DNA from: Mucilaginibacter xinganensis
GTDB taxonomy: Bacteria; Bacteroidota; Bacteroidia; Sphingobacteriales; Sphingobacteriaceae
DNA: 64,000 nucleotides
Assembly (NCBI RefSeq): GCF_002257585.1
Contig: NZ_CP022743.1
Span: forward strand, 2,790,001 to 2,854,000
Direction: 5' to 3'
Both the position numbers and the translations under genes were made by a program. Positions 1 through 8,430 of the stretch are shown in pieces. Positions within the stretch are counted from its first letter, which is position 1. Each line of letters opens with the position of its first letter. The notes under the pieces were generated by a model, which was not told the origin of the DNA, made no database searches, and worked only from the letters and a program-made list of their open reading frames with translations.

Positions 1-1122
1 AAAGCATGGCTGGTTGATGGTGCTGCCCGATTTGAACACTATTCTGATTTTGGAGGTGTAAGTACAGTGAAATTAGCAACGCGTTACAAAGTAACTGACA
101 ATTTTAATTTAAGAGGCTCATTTAGCACAGGTTTTAGGGCACCCTCCTTACAGCAAATGAATTTCAGTAATACCAATACTAATATCATAGCCGGTCAATT
201 GGTCTACGCAAAATTGGTTCCAAATTATTCGGAAGCCGCCCGTCAGGTGGGAATCCCTAAACTTACACAGGAAACTTCAATTAATGAGAGTTTAGGGTTT
301 ACATGGAAACCGGCCCCTGGTTTTAACTTTACTGTTGATGGTTACATTATTAAAATTAAGAACAGGATAGTGATTACAGGTAGTTTTGATACCACAGTAA
401 CAGCAATAAAAAATTATTTGATAGACAATAACGTAAAAAGCGCCAACTTCTTTACCAATGCTGTTAATACAACCAATACAGGCCTTGATATGGTATTGGA
501 TTACCACAAGTCCTGGGGGAAAAATAGGTTCACAGGGTTACTTGCCGGGAATATACAGAATATAACTATCGACAAAATTAATATCCCTGCCGCGTTGAAC
601 GATACTTATGCCCATCAACAAGCTTACTTCAGCACAAGAGAAGCTGCTTTCTTAACAGCATCAGCTCCTCACGCGAAATTTTCGTTAGGTCTTGAATATG
701 GATACGATAAATTCGCGGTTGGTACACATATTACATATTTTGGTAAATTGACTACCCAGGGCTTTGGATATAACAGTGTGCCCGGAGCAAATCCGGACGG
801 ACCCGGAGGCGCTAATACCTCCGCCTCCGGCAATGGATGGGATCCTTATGTGGAATTAGATAACGGAAAAGGAGTTGTTCCCGAAAATTTTGTTTTCCAC
901 GGAAAAGCTACCACCGATTTATATGTATCATATAAAATAACTAAGCAAATATCATGGACTGCCGGCGTAGATAATATATTTAATGTACATCCGGACTTAG
1001 CTGTCACTGAAGGCGCTCATCAAGCGTCATGGGGCGATAGCGAATCTGGAGGTCCATTCGATGCTGTTCAAATGGGCTTCAATGGAACGAGAATATTTAC
1101 TAAGCTGGCATTCCATTTTTAG
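1..1122 (+). CDS. TonB-dependent receptor, C-terminal part (5' end outside window)
   Basis: The reading frame is open from base 1 and ends at 1122, giving 373 residues. It shows alternating amphipathic strands, the barrel-type 'FNLRGSFSTGFRAPS' segment near residue 40 (GxxRAPS is typical of the TonB-dependent receptor barrel) and a late 'TAGVDNIFNVHPD' strand. The protein ends in an aromatic residue (AFHF), as outer-membrane beta-barrel proteins do. The family imports siderophores, vitamins or glycans across the outer membrane using TonB-ExbBD energy. The plug domain, the TonB box and any signal peptide lie upstream and cannot be seen. No SusD-like gene follows, so this is not obviously a SusCD pair. 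A strong hairpin with a T-tract closes the gene. Substrate unknown. Confidence 0.88.
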   Translation, partial: KAWLVDGAARFEHYSDFGGVSTVKLATRYKVTDNFNLRGSFSTGFRAPSLQQMNFSNTNTNIIAGQLVYAKLVPNYSEAARQVGIPKLTQETSINESLGFTWKPAPGFNFTVDGYIIKIKNRIVITGSFDTTVTAIKNYLIDNNVKSANFFTNAVNTTNTGLDMVLDYHKSWGKNRFTGLLAGNIQNITIDKINIPAALNDTYAHQQAYFSTREAAFLTASAPHAKFSLGLEYGYDKFAVGTHITYFGKLTTQGFGYNSVPGANPDGPGGANTSASGNGWDPYVELDNGKGVVPENFVFHGKATTDLYVSYKITKQISWTAGVDNIFNVHPDLAVTEGAHQASWGDSESGGPFDAVQMGFNGTRIFTKLAFHF

Positions 1123-1141
1123 GAGAATACAGGTTACCGTA

Positions 1142-1184
1142 ATTAAAAAGCCGATTCAGCTATTAACTGAATCGGCTTTTTAAT
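1142..1184. terminator. Intrinsic terminator, bidirectional
   Basis: A stem of about 17 bp (AAAAAGCCGATTCAG pairing with CTGAATCGGCTTTTT) with a 7-base loop and T/A tracts on both sides. It lies between the convergent TonB receptor and Rrf2 gene and can serve both. Confidence 0.85.
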
Positions 1185-1228
1185 GTTTCGTAATTTTATT
1201 GACGGACGATGTTATTTGCTTGTTACGC

Positions 1229-1666
1229 TTATTCGTTTAATAACAGCGTGCTTTCCCTACTGATCACATCCGCAATACTTGTTTCTGATAATATTTTTAC
1301 GGTTGCATCCCTAACTTCTATAAACACGTCGCGAATGCCGCAGGTGGTTTCCTGGTGACACTCATCGCATTTGTGGTAAAAGTTGAGGCTGGCGCATGGT
1401 ACCATGGCTATAGGGCCATCAGTAATCCTCATTATTTGTACCAGGTAAATATCCTTAGCGTCTTTATTCAGACTGTAACCGCCTCCCGCACCCTTTTTAC
1501 TGTAAAGAAAGCCTGCGTTGCGCAAGTCTAAAAGAATCTGTTCCAGGAATTTTTTAGGAATTTTTTCTTCCTCAGCAATTTTTGAGATTTGCATTGGAGG
1601 TTTATCGGCATTTTTCCCCAGCACTACCAGGGCCTTAATTGCATACTTTGTTTTTTTCGATAGCAT
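1229..1666 (-). CDS. Rrf2 family transcriptional regulator
   Basis: 145 residues, the normal Rrf2 length. The N-terminal winged helix (about 1-65) carries the typical 'KKFLEQILLDLRNAGFLYSKKG' recognition region and the glycine-rich wing 'GAGGGYSL'. Four cysteines (C91, C100, C103, C109) fall where IscR and NsrR hold an Fe-S cluster, so a redox or Fe-S sensing role is plausible but not proven. I chose the ATG at 1666 over a TTG 23 codons upstream because Rrf2 proteins begin 'MLSKKTKYA' and a TAtcTTTG promoter box lies 19 bases before it. It stands alone and is convergent with the TonB receptor. It could be IscR-like, but no isc or suf genes are nearby. Confidence 0.9.
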   Translation of the reverse strand: MLSKKTKYAIKALVVLGKNADKPPMQISKIAEEEKIPKKFLEQILLDLRNAGFLYSKKGAGGGYSLNKDAKDIYLVQIMRITDGPIAMVPCASLNFYHKCDECHQETTCGIRDVFIEVRDATVKILSETSIADVISRESTLLLNE

Positions 1667-1684
1667 ATTTAAAAATAGCGCTTG

Positions 1685-1692
1685 CAAAGATA
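1685..1692 (-). promoter_or_regulatory. Promoter -7 box TATCTTTG for the Rrf2 gene
   Basis: Matches the Bacteroidota housekeeping -7 consensus TAnnTTTG. It lies 19 bases upstream of the chosen ATG and argues against the longer TTG-started frame. Confidence 0.6.
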
Positions 1693-1792
1693 AGTAAAAG
1701 AATTTGTGTTGTTTTATCTGTTGATAAGGCATCAACCAATTGTAAAGATAATGTTTTATTTAATGTGCAAATATTTCTGTACAAAACTGATT

Positions 1793-2185
1793 TTAGGTAT
1801 TAGGTTGTATTAAATCCCAAAAGTTTCCGTAAAGGTCTGCAAATACAGCAACAATGCCATATGGTTCCGCCTGAGGCTCACGAATGAATTTAATGTTTTC
1901 AGCCAGCATTTGGGCATGATCTCGCCAAAAATCATCAGTATATAAAAACAATGCAACACGTCCCCCGGTTTGATTGCCGATATGATTCCGTTGTTTGTCA
2001 TTGTCTGCTTTTGCCAATACCAGGCAACATTCTTTAGCATTTTTCGGCGCAACAAGTACCCATCTTTTTGTTTCGCTTAAAGGGGTGTCTTCAATCAAAT
2101 CAAACTTTAATTTTTCCGTATAAAACTTGATAGCCTCATCGTAATCATTTACCAGTAATGTGATATGAGCAATATGCTGTTTCAT
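1793..2185 (-). CDS. VOC (glyoxalase/bleomycin-resistance fold) family protein
   Basis: 130 residues with the paired beta-alpha-beta-beta-beta modules of the vicinal oxygen chelate fold: 'HITLLVNDYDEAIKFYTEKLKFDL' opens the first module and 'PYGIVAVFADLYGNFWDLIQP' closes the second. These proteins bind a metal and act on small molecules or mediate resistance; this subgroup is usually unannotated in function. The start follows the MOSC gene stop by only 3 bases, so the two are co-transcribed from the promoter upstream of the MOSC gene. Substrate cannot be told from sequence. Confidence 0.85.
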   Translation of the reverse strand: MKQHIAHITLLVNDYDEAIKFYTEKLKFDLIEDTPLSETKRWVLVAPKNAKECCLVLAKADNDKQRNHIGNQTGGRVALFLYTDDFWRDHAQMLAENIKFIREPQAEPYGIVAVFADLYGNFWDLIQPNT

Positions 2186-2188
2186 AAA

Positions 2189-3019
2189 TTATATAAAAAA
2201 CCGTTCTTCAATGTGCTTCTGAAAAACCTTGATTTCATCACCTACAGCAATTTCGCCTTCACCGTCATGCACTAAATTTTGCCCAAATAATATTTTGTTG
2301 TTTTTAAAACGATAGGAGGCGAGTGTTTTTAAAGGCTCTTTCCCTTTTTTTGCGTTTTCCTGGTTTACCGTGGTAAGCACGCAACGGGCGCAAAGCTTTA
2401 CGCCATAAAAACTGATGCCGCCGACGGTAAAATGAGCATAAAGGTCTTCTTCATAAGGGCCGCCACCTGTGAAAACGATATTGGGCCTAAACCTGTTCAT
2501 CGGTAATGCTTCCGGCATCCGGTTGTTCAGGTCATCCAGCGACGCTTGTCCTATCATCATAAAAGGGTAGGCATCCGCAAATGAGGTAACTGCGTCAGAT
2601 GGGGCATAACGCGGGTCGACAGCACGTTTCGTTTCGTCCGGCATATAAACCAGCCGGCAGTTTATACCCAGCATTTCTGTGAACCATTTGTCGGCATGAT
2701 TACTAACCAATAGCGCCCTGCAGGTATCATCCCAAATACTTACAGTTACTTCGCTGTATTTAATACTCGGGTCGTTAAAAGGCACCGGGATTGATTTTTG
2801 ATTGATTTTATGCGTTACCAGTAAGCCATCATTTTTAATAGTTACCTGCAGCAAAGCCATTTGGTGGTGCTCCCGCTGGGTGAGGAAAGCATTGTTTTCG
2901 TCAATTAAAAGCCAGCGCCTGTCATGTTCAAAACCAGTTGGGGTAATTCTTGCATTTTTAACCTTAATTCCGGCTAACGACTTTATGGGGTAGATGTATA
3001 ACTCACTTATTTGAAGCAT
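2189..3019 (-). CDS. MOSC domain protein (YcbX/mARC-like molybdenum cofactor enzyme)
   Basis: 276 residues. The N-terminal MOSC beta-barrel begins 'LYIYPIKSLAGIKV' and the catalytic MOSC domain spans about 130-270. The segment 'LCARCVLTTVNQ' with C213 matches the cofactor-binding cysteine of YcbX and mARC, which reduce N-hydroxylated compounds using molybdenum cofactor. Unlike E. coli YcbX there is no C-terminal 2Fe-2S ferredoxin domain, so an outside electron donor would be needed. The ATG at 3019 is preferred to a TTG at 3100 because the conserved fold starts here and a TAttTTTG promoter box lies 26 bases upstream. It is first in a two-gene operon with the VOC protein. Confidence 0.87.
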   Translation of the reverse strand: MLQISELYIYPIKSLAGIKVKNARITPTGFEHDRRWLLIDENNAFLTQREHHQMALLQVTIKNDGLLVTHKINQKSIPVPFNDPSIKYSEVTVSIWDDTCRALLVSNHADKWFTEMLGINCRLVYMPDETKRAVDPRYAPSDAVTSFADAYPFMMIGQASLDDLNNRMPEALPMNRFRPNIVFTGGGPYEEDLYAHFTVGGISFYGVKLCARCVLTTVNQENAKKGKEPLKTLASYRFKNNKILFGQNLVHDGEGEIAVGDEIKVFQKHIEERFFI

Positions 3020-3045
3020 TGTTGACGCGGATTTAGCTCTTTCAA

Positions 3046-3053
3046 CAAAAATA
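3046..3053 (-). promoter_or_regulatory. Promoter -7 box TATTTTTG for the MOSC-VOC operon
   Basis: Matches TAnnTTTG and lies 26 bases upstream of the ATG at 3019. The divergent GMC gene has its own box (TATCTTAG at 3107-3114, a weaker match). Confidence 0.55.
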
Positions 3054-3138
3054 CGAAAAGCAGGCGAAAGTTTGGGCCGGTTGGATGATCGGCATGTCAA
3101 AATTCATATCTTAGCTATCCCATTATAACCAAATATTT

Positions 3139-4860
3139 ATGACTTCACCTGATTTTAACTATACAGCTACACCAGATCACACTTATGATGCTATTGTTAT
3201 CGGCTCCGGTATCAGCGGTGGCTGGGCGGCAAAAGAGCTTTGTGAGGGTGGTTTAAAAACATTGGTTTTGGAGCGTGGTAAAAATGTGGTGCATTTAAAA
3301 GATTACCCCACCGCCACTAAAAACCCGTGGGATTTTAAGCACCATGGCGACATTCCTTTAAAGGTTAAAGAAGAAAACCCGGTAGTTAATCGTTGTTATG
3401 CATTTGATGAAAGCACCGATCATTTTTTTGTAAAGGATCAGGAACATCCCTACATACAGCAAAAGCCTTTCGACTGGATCAGGGGTTACCAGGTAGGCGG
3501 AAAATCGCTGTTATGGGCAAGGCAAACCCAACGCTGGAGTAAATATGATTTTGAGGGCCCGGCACGTGATGGTTTTGCTGTTGACTGGCCGATCAGATAC
3601 GAAGATATGGATCCCTGGTACAGCTATGTGGAACGTTTTGCCGGGATAAGTGGTAACCATGATGGATTGGACACCCTGCCCGATGGGGAGTTTTTGCCGC
3701 CCTGGGAGATGAACGTGGTTGAGAAGGTAATGCAGGAGCGAATAATGAACAACTATAAAGACCGGAATGTTATTATTGGCCGCTGTGCACATTTAACCAA
3801 ACCTAAAGAAGTGCATTTGGAGCAGGGCAGGGGGCAATGCCAGGCGCGCAACCTTTGTCAGCGTGGCTGTCCTTTCGGGGGGTATTTCAGCTCCAACTCA
3901 TCTACTTTGCCTACGGCTAATAAAACCGGAAACCTTACCATATTGCCCAATTCTGTGGTTCATTCCATTATTTACGATGATAAAAAGAAAAAGGCAACCG
4001 GCGTCAGGGTAATTGATGCGCATACCAAACAAGCCACCGAGTATTTCGCAAAAATAATTTTTGTAAATGCTGCGGCATTAAATACTAATTTAATTTTACT
4101 CAATTCCAAATCGGCACGTTTTCCTAACGGTTTAGGTAACGATAATGGCCTGCTGGGTAAATACATTGCATTTCAGAATTATCGCGGCTCCTTATCAGCA
4201 CGAATGGAAGGACATGAAGATTCGTATTATTATGGCAGGCGACCCACTGCCGTGATGATGCCTAATTTTAGAAATGTACATAAGCAGGAAACTGATTTTT
4301 TACGCGGATACATGGTTTTTTATACGGCCACACGCGGTGGGTGGGGGCATCAAACCGGTGGTCCGCAAATAGGAGCTGAATACAAAGATGCAGTTTCAGA
4401 GGCGGGCGACTGGGGGATTTATATGATGATGCAGGGGGAAACCATACCGAAGGAAACAAACCGCGTTTATTTAAGCCAGGATCAGAAAGATGAATGGGGA
4501 ATTCCGTTGTTAACAGTTTCGGTTGATTACGATGAAAATGATGAAAAATCATTAAAAGACTTTTTACAGCAAGGCGCAGAAATGCTTGAAAAAGCCGGCT
4601 GCAAAGACATCAGCGCCAATGACAGCAAGCAGGCGCCGGGATTGGATATTCACGAAGTTGGCGGCGTACGGATGGGCCATGATCCTAAAACCTCACTATT
4701 AAATAAATGGAACCAATTGCATACCTGTCCTAATGTGTTTGTAACAGATGGTGCTTGTATGACCTCGACGGGAACGCAAAACCCATCGCTCACCTTTATG
4801 GCAATAACAGCGCGCGCCGCAAATTATGCGGTTAATGAAATAAAAAAAGGTAATCTTTAG
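3139..4860 (+). CDS. GMC-family FAD oxidoreductase with probable 3Fe-4S cluster motif
   Basis: 573 residues. The FAD-binding GSGISG lies at 22-27, followed by the ERG strand end. The C-terminal GMC domain carries H505 in 'HEVGGVRMG' and N548 in 'TQNPSLT', the expected active-site His/Asn pair. C234, C240 and C244 form C-x5-C-x3-C, the spacing known for the 3Fe-4S cluster of bacterial FAD-dependent glucose dehydrogenase. Such enzymes oxidise sugars or sugar alcohols in the periplasm and pass electrons to a cytochrome. There is no signal peptide here, and neither a gluconate-dehydrogenase subunit 3 nor a cytochrome gene is adjacent, so its partner must be elsewhere. Substrate is not deducible. 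A YbjQ-like gene follows by 43 bases. Confidence 0.9.
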   Translation: MTSPDFNYTATPDHTYDAIVIGSGISGGWAAKELCEGGLKTLVLERGKNVVHLKDYPTATKNPWDFKHHGDIPLKVKEENPVVNRCYAFDESTDHFFVKDQEHPYIQQKPFDWIRGYQVGGKSLLWARQTQRWSKYDFEGPARDGFAVDWPIRYEDMDPWYSYVERFAGISGNHDGLDTLPDGEFLPPWEMNVVEKVMQERIMNNYKDRNVIIGRCAHLTKPKEVHLEQGRGQCQARNLCQRGCPFGGYFSSNSSTLPTANKTGNLTILPNSVVHSIIYDDKKKKATGVRVIDAHTKQATEYFAKIIFVNAAALNTNLILLNSKSARFPNGLGNDNGLLGKYIAFQNYRGSLSARMEGHEDSYYYGRRPTAVMMPNFRNVHKQETDFLRGYMVFYTATRGGWGHQTGGPQIGAEYKDAVSEAGDWGIYMMMQGETIPKETNRVYLSQDQKDEWGIPLLTVSVDYDENDEKSLKDFLQQGAEMLEKAGCKDISANDSKQAPGLDIHEVGGVRMGHDPKTSLLNKWNQLHTCPNVFVTDGACMTSTGTQNPSLTFMAITARAANYAVNEIKKGNL

Positions 4861-4903
4861 AAACAATTCCAATCAATAAACATCCAATATAAAAACAAAA
4901 AAT

Positions 4904-5224
4904 ATGTTAGTTACAACAAGCACAAACCTGGAAGGCTACAGGATAACCCAGCAACTGGGTATTATAAGAGGAATAACGGTTCGTTCACGTGGGATCGGCG
5001 GTAATTTTATGGGTGGATTGCAAACCGTTTTTGGTGGCCGGAACACCGTTTACACCGAACTATGCGAAACTGCCCGCGAAGAAGCTTACCAGTTAATGAT
5101 CCAGCATGCACAACAACATGGCGCTAATGCCGTAATTAATATGCGTTATGATGCAAATGAAGTTATGCAGGGCGTAACCGAAGTTTTGGCCTACGGAACT
5201 GCTGTAACAGTAGAAAAGATTTAG
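4904..5224 (+). CDS. YbjQ/UPF0145 family heavy-metal-binding-domain protein
   Basis: 106 residues, full length for the UPF0145 (DUF74) family. The sequence shows the conserved 'GIIRGITVRSRG' strand, the helix 'ETAREEAYQLMIQHAQQHGANAV' and the closing 'YGTAVTV' strand. Members form pentameric rings; a metal-binding role has been proposed from structure but the function is unknown. It lies 43 bases downstream of the GMC oxidoreductase on the same strand and may be read through from it. Confidence 0.85.
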   Translation: MLVTTSTNLEGYRITQQLGIIRGITVRSRGIGGNFMGGLQTVFGGRNTVYTELCETAREEAYQLMIQHAQQHGANAVINMRYDANEVMQGVTEVLAYGTAVTVEKI

Positions 5225-5231
5225 TTTGAAA

Positions 5232-5337
5232 ATTAGCAGTTGGAGATGAGGGATCAGGCATTATTGAACAATGCCGGGAAATAATCATTCAAATCGTTGA
5301 ACGTTTGTTACCTAATCTGTAATGGCTAACTGCTAAT
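5232..5337. repeat. Intergenic imperfect inverted repeat
   Basis: Arms ATTAGCAGTT (5232-5241) and AACTGCTAAT (5328-5337) flank about 86 bases that fill the gap between the YbjQ-like gene and the symporter. No reading frame or T-tract goes with it. It belongs to a set of similar gaps in this window (see 21164, 22432, 33617, 44106). Confidence 0.5.
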
Positions 5338-5350
5338 CACTACATTTTAC

Positions 5351-5358
5351 TACTTTTG
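5351..5358 (+). promoter_or_regulatory. Promoter -7 box TACTTTTG for the symporter
   Basis: Matches TAnnTTTG, 17 bases upstream of the ATG at 5376. Confidence 0.5.
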
Positions 5359-5375
5359 CTGGCTCAATAAGTGCT

Positions 5376-6764
5376 ATGCAAAAAAGCAAACTCACGCTCT
5401 ATATTTTTATTGCCCTGGTTTTAGGGGTTATAGCAGGTTACCTGTACAACGTGTACGTAATTAATGCTATTAATACCCGCATTAACGCGGCCGAAAGTTC
5501 TATTAAAGCTATTGACGGCCGGTTAGCTGATTTAAAAGACAGTACGTCGGCTGATTTTAAGCTGCTAAAATCAAATCGTACTGCCCAAATATCCCTTCGA
5601 AAAGCTGCTGATGATATGCGGGAAGACAAGCTGGAGGGCTTTACCATATTAAGCAAGATATTCCTTAACCTGATAAAAATGATAGTGGGCCCGCTGGTAT
5701 TCTCAACCCTGGTGGTGGGAGTGGCAAAAGTGGGCGATGTTAATGCTGTTGGCCGCATTGGCGGTAAAACACTGCTTTGGTTTTTAAGCGCTACGCTGGT
5801 GTCTTTGTTACTGGGGATGCTGCTGGTTAACCTGTTTCAACCCGGTATAGCCATGCATTTGCCGCTGCCGGATAGTCATTTGGCTACAGGCATAAAAAAA
5901 ACCGGCATCTCACTAAAGGACTTTGTGGATCATGTCTTTCCGCGAAGTTTTTTTGAAGCGATGACAAACAACGAGATCCTTCAGATTGTGGTATTTTCTA
6001 TCTTCTTCGGGATTGCCACAGCCGCGATAGGTGAAAAAGGCGAGATCGTTATCAAAGCAATGGACGCCATTGCGCACGTGATATTAAAAATAACCGGCTA
6101 TGTGATGATGCTGGCCCCTTTAGCGGTATTTGGCGCTATTACGGCCATAATAGCAAAACAGGGACTAGGCATATTGTCAACCTATGCCATATTTATAGGC
6201 GAGTTCTATTTTTCGCTGATCGTGCTTTGGATGGTGATAGTTTTTGCTGGTTTTGTGGTGCTGCGCAAAAGGGTGTTTAATTTAATCGGCAATATAAAAG
6301 ATGCTATGTTGATAGCCTTTAGTACATCAACAAGTGAGGCTGCATATCCAAAAGTATTGCTCGAGCTGGAGCGTTTCGGCTGCAATAATAAAATAGTAAG
6401 CTTTGTTTTGCCGCTGGGATATTCATTTAACCTTGATGGCTCTATGATGTATATGACCTTTGCGTCGCTGTTCCTGGCGCAGGCTTATAATATGCACCTT
6501 TCACTTGGTCAGCAGGTAACTATGCTGTTGATATTAATGCTCACCAGTAAAGGTGTGGCGGGCGTGCCGCGTGCATCGCTGGTAGTTATTGCTGGTACCC
6601 TGCCCATGTTCAATATTCCGGAAGCCGGCCTCGCACTTATAATTGGGATTGATCCCCTGCTTGATATGGGGCGTTCTGCAACCAATGTTCTAGGAAATGC
6701 AATGGCTACAGCGGTGGTAAGCAAGTGGGAGGGAGAACTTAACGAACCTGTTGACAAAATTTAA
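5376..6764 (+). CDS. Dicarboxylate/amino acid:cation symporter (DAACS family)
   Basis: 462 residues. Family signatures are clear: the serine-rich re-entrant loop 'AFSTSTSEAAYPKVLLEL', the 'GYSFNLDGSMMYM' segment of TM7, the second loop 'LTSKGVAGVPRAS' and 'DPLLDMGRSATNVLGN' in TM8, where the Asp, Arg and Asn bind substrate and cation. It imports glutamate, aspartate or C4-dicarboxylates with protons or sodium across the inner membrane. Unusual is a hydrophilic insertion of about 50 residues (about 30-82) with heptad-like spacing between the first and second membrane segments, predicted as coiled coil and probably periplasmic. It is single, with its own promoter box. Confidence 0.92.
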   Translation: MQKSKLTLYIFIALVLGVIAGYLYNVYVINAINTRINAAESSIKAIDGRLADLKDSTSADFKLLKSNRTAQISLRKAADDMREDKLEGFTILSKIFLNLIKMIVGPLVFSTLVVGVAKVGDVNAVGRIGGKTLLWFLSATLVSLLLGMLLVNLFQPGIAMHLPLPDSHLATGIKKTGISLKDFVDHVFPRSFFEAMTNNEILQIVVFSIFFGIATAAIGEKGEIVIKAMDAIAHVILKITGYVMMLAPLAVFGAITAIIAKQGLGILSTYAIFIGEFYFSLIVLWMVIVFAGFVVLRKRVFNLIGNIKDAMLIAFSTSTSEAAYPKVLLELERFGCNNKIVSFVLPLGYSFNLDGSMMYMTFASLFLAQAYNMHLSLGQQVTMLLILMLTSKGVAGVPRASLVVIAGTLPMFNIPEAGLALIIGIDPLLDMGRSATNVLGNAMATAVVSKWEGELNEPVDKI

Positions 6765-6800
6765 ATTACACTATGCTAACTTTTAAATTATTAAATATAC

Positions 6801-7307
6801 ATGTCTGACAAAGCAAAAAAAATATTCCTTATTTTAACCATAGTTGTTCCGTTCCTGATGTATTGCATATATTATTATGGCCGGATGATAAAGAATGCGC
6901 CTTATAAGTTCACTGAATTCCAATCGTTTGTAATACAGTATGGTACAAGTGACAGCCTTTTAAATAAATACAATTCAAAAACAGGTGAATACCAATATCT
7001 AAACAAACGCGATTCATTGGTGAAGATGAACTTGCTGCTCCCTAAAAGCGACCTGCTTTATTTGCACCGGAAAGCAGCTGACCTTGGTTTTTGGGATTTT
7101 CCGTCTAACGAAACCGGGGATAGTGCGGCATTTAAAGGCGTAAAACCTACGCGCTATTATATTGAATTTAATTACCAGCGTAAAAGCAAAAAGGTGTTGT
7201 TTGACGAATCATTTAACGGCGACCCAAGACTGAAAGATGCTAACGAAAACCTGGTAAAGGAAATTATACATGTTTTAGCCGATGCTGAAGACAGAAAGAA
7301 AAAGTAA
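6801..7307 (+). CDS. Uncharacterised membrane-anchored protein
   Basis: 168 residues. One hydrophobic segment (about 8-26, 'IFLILTIVVPFLMYCIYYYG') anchors the N terminus; the rest is soluble, lysine-rich and ends in KKK. I recognise no domain. The repeated phrases 'TRYYIEFNYQRKSKKVLFDE' suggest a beta-rich fold, as in small proteins limited to Bacteroidota. The TPR gene starts 5 bases after its stop, so both are probably translated from one transcript and may work together at the envelope. Function unknown. Confidence 0.7.
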   Translation: MSDKAKKIFLILTIVVPFLMYCIYYYGRMIKNAPYKFTEFQSFVIQYGTSDSLLNKYNSKTGEYQYLNKRDSLVKMNLLLPKSDLLYLHRKAADLGFWDFPSNETGDSAAFKGVKPTRYYIEFNYQRKSKKVLFDESFNGDPRLKDANENLVKEIIHVLADAEDRKKK

Positions 7308-7312
7308 AACTT

Positions 7313-7999
7313 ATGAAATACTTTGCCTTTATTATTTTACTTCTAATAACCGCTCCGGCTTTTTCACAGCAGATAAGTTACCCTGACTGGAAAAAGAAAG
7401 CTGAAACTCAAATTAATTTACAGCCCGAATACGGCAACGTATCAAAGAGTAAGGAACAATTAGAAGAAGACCGGCAATTTATTGAAACTGTATTAAAACA
7501 AGATACAATTCGTAGGAAGGGCTCAGAACACCTTGTTAAACTTGGATTTACGTATTTATACCGTGGCGACCTGGAAACCGCAATGAAGAGATTTAACCAG
7601 GCTTGGCTGCTTGACCCTAAAAACGAAAATGCTTATTGGGGATATGCAGCTGTATATTTTAGTTTTAATGATTTAACTGAGGCTTCAAGGCAGCTGGATA
7701 AAGGGCTTTTGTTGAATCCTAAAAGCTCAAACATATTAACAGATAAAGCAACTATTTACCTGGCAGGCTATATGAACAGTCGCAGTACTGCTGATCTGGT
7801 TAAAGCTATTGAAGTATTCCATCAGTCTTATAAAATTGACCCATTCAATCAAAATACGTTATTTAAGTTATCTGCGGCTTATTTTTATAGTAAAGACTGT
7901 ACAAATGCCTGGAAGTACTATAATGAATGTGTAAAGCTTGGCGGACAGCCAATTACTAACGAATACACGGAAGCGCTAAAGGCGCAGTGTAAAATGTAA
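7313..7999 (+). CDS. Exported tetratricopeptide-repeat protein
   Basis: 228 residues with a clear signal peptide (1-18, cleavage after 'APAFS'). From about residue 60 on, three to four TPR units follow: 'LGFTYLYRGDLETAMKRFNQAWLLDPKN', 'YWGYAAVYFSFNDLTEASRQLDKGLLLNPKS' and a third ending 'YKIDPFNQ'. TPRs mediate protein contact, here in the periplasm. It follows the membrane-anchored protein by 5 bases and probably forms an operon with it. The partner and role are unknown. Confidence 0.8.
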   Translation: MKYFAFIILLLITAPAFSQQISYPDWKKKAETQINLQPEYGNVSKSKEQLEEDRQFIETVLKQDTIRRKGSEHLVKLGFTYLYRGDLETAMKRFNQAWLLDPKNENAYWGYAAVYFSFNDLTEASRQLDKGLLLNPKSSNILTDKATIYLAGYMNSRSTADLVKAIEVFHQSYKIDPFNQNTLFKLSAAYFYSKDCTNAWKYYNECVKLGGQPITNEYTEALKAQCKM

Positions 8000-8033
8000 T
8001 TTAAATAGCATTGCTTTTTCTGAAATAATATTC

Positions 8034-8041
8034 TATATTTG
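8034..8041 (+). promoter_or_regulatory. Promoter TTG-N20-TATATTTG of rplU-rpmA
   Basis: A perfect -7 box at 8034-8041 with a -33 TTG at 8011-8013 and a 20-base spacer, 33 bases upstream of the rplU ATG. Confidence 0.75.
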
Positions 8042-8074
8042 CACCTCGAATTTTAAAACAATAATTAACAAACA

Positions 8075-8383
8075 ATGTACGCAATAGTAAGTATAGCCGG
8101 ACAGCAATTTAAAGTTGCAAAAGACCAGCAGATCTTTGTACACAGGTTACAGGGTGAAGAAGGCGCTAGTATTGAATTTGACAACGTATTGTTAGCTGAA
8201 AACGAAGGTAAATTTAAATTAGGTTCTGATTTAAAAAGTGCTAAAGTATCTGCTAAGATAGTGTCTCATTTAAAAGGTGATAAAGTAATTATCTTCAAAA
8301 AGAAAAGAAGAAAAGGTTACAAAAAGAAGAACGGTCACCGTCAGCAATTTACCAAGATAGAGATCACTGGTATAACATTATAA
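8075..8383 (+). CDS. rplU: 50S ribosomal protein L21
   Basis: 102 residues, full length. It starts 'MYAIVSIAGQQFKVAKDQQIFVHRL' and has the lysine-rich RNA-binding 'IIFKKKRRKGYKKKNGHRQQ' loop followed by 'FTKIEITGI', all diagnostic of bL21, which binds 23S rRNA near the exit side of the large subunit. rpmA follows after 47 bases, the universal rplU-rpmA order; the obg GTPase gene often found next is absent. A strong promoter precedes it and a strong terminator follows rpmA, so this is a compact two-gene operon. Confidence 0.98.
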   Translation: MYAIVSIAGQQFKVAKDQQIFVHRLQGEEGASIEFDNVLLAENEGKFKLGSDLKSAKVSAKIVSHLKGDKVIIFKKKRRKGYKKKNGHRQQFTKIEITGITL

Positions 8384-8430
8384 TTAAAGTTTAATCGGGG
8401 GCTGTTATAGCTCCATAAAGATATTAAGAA

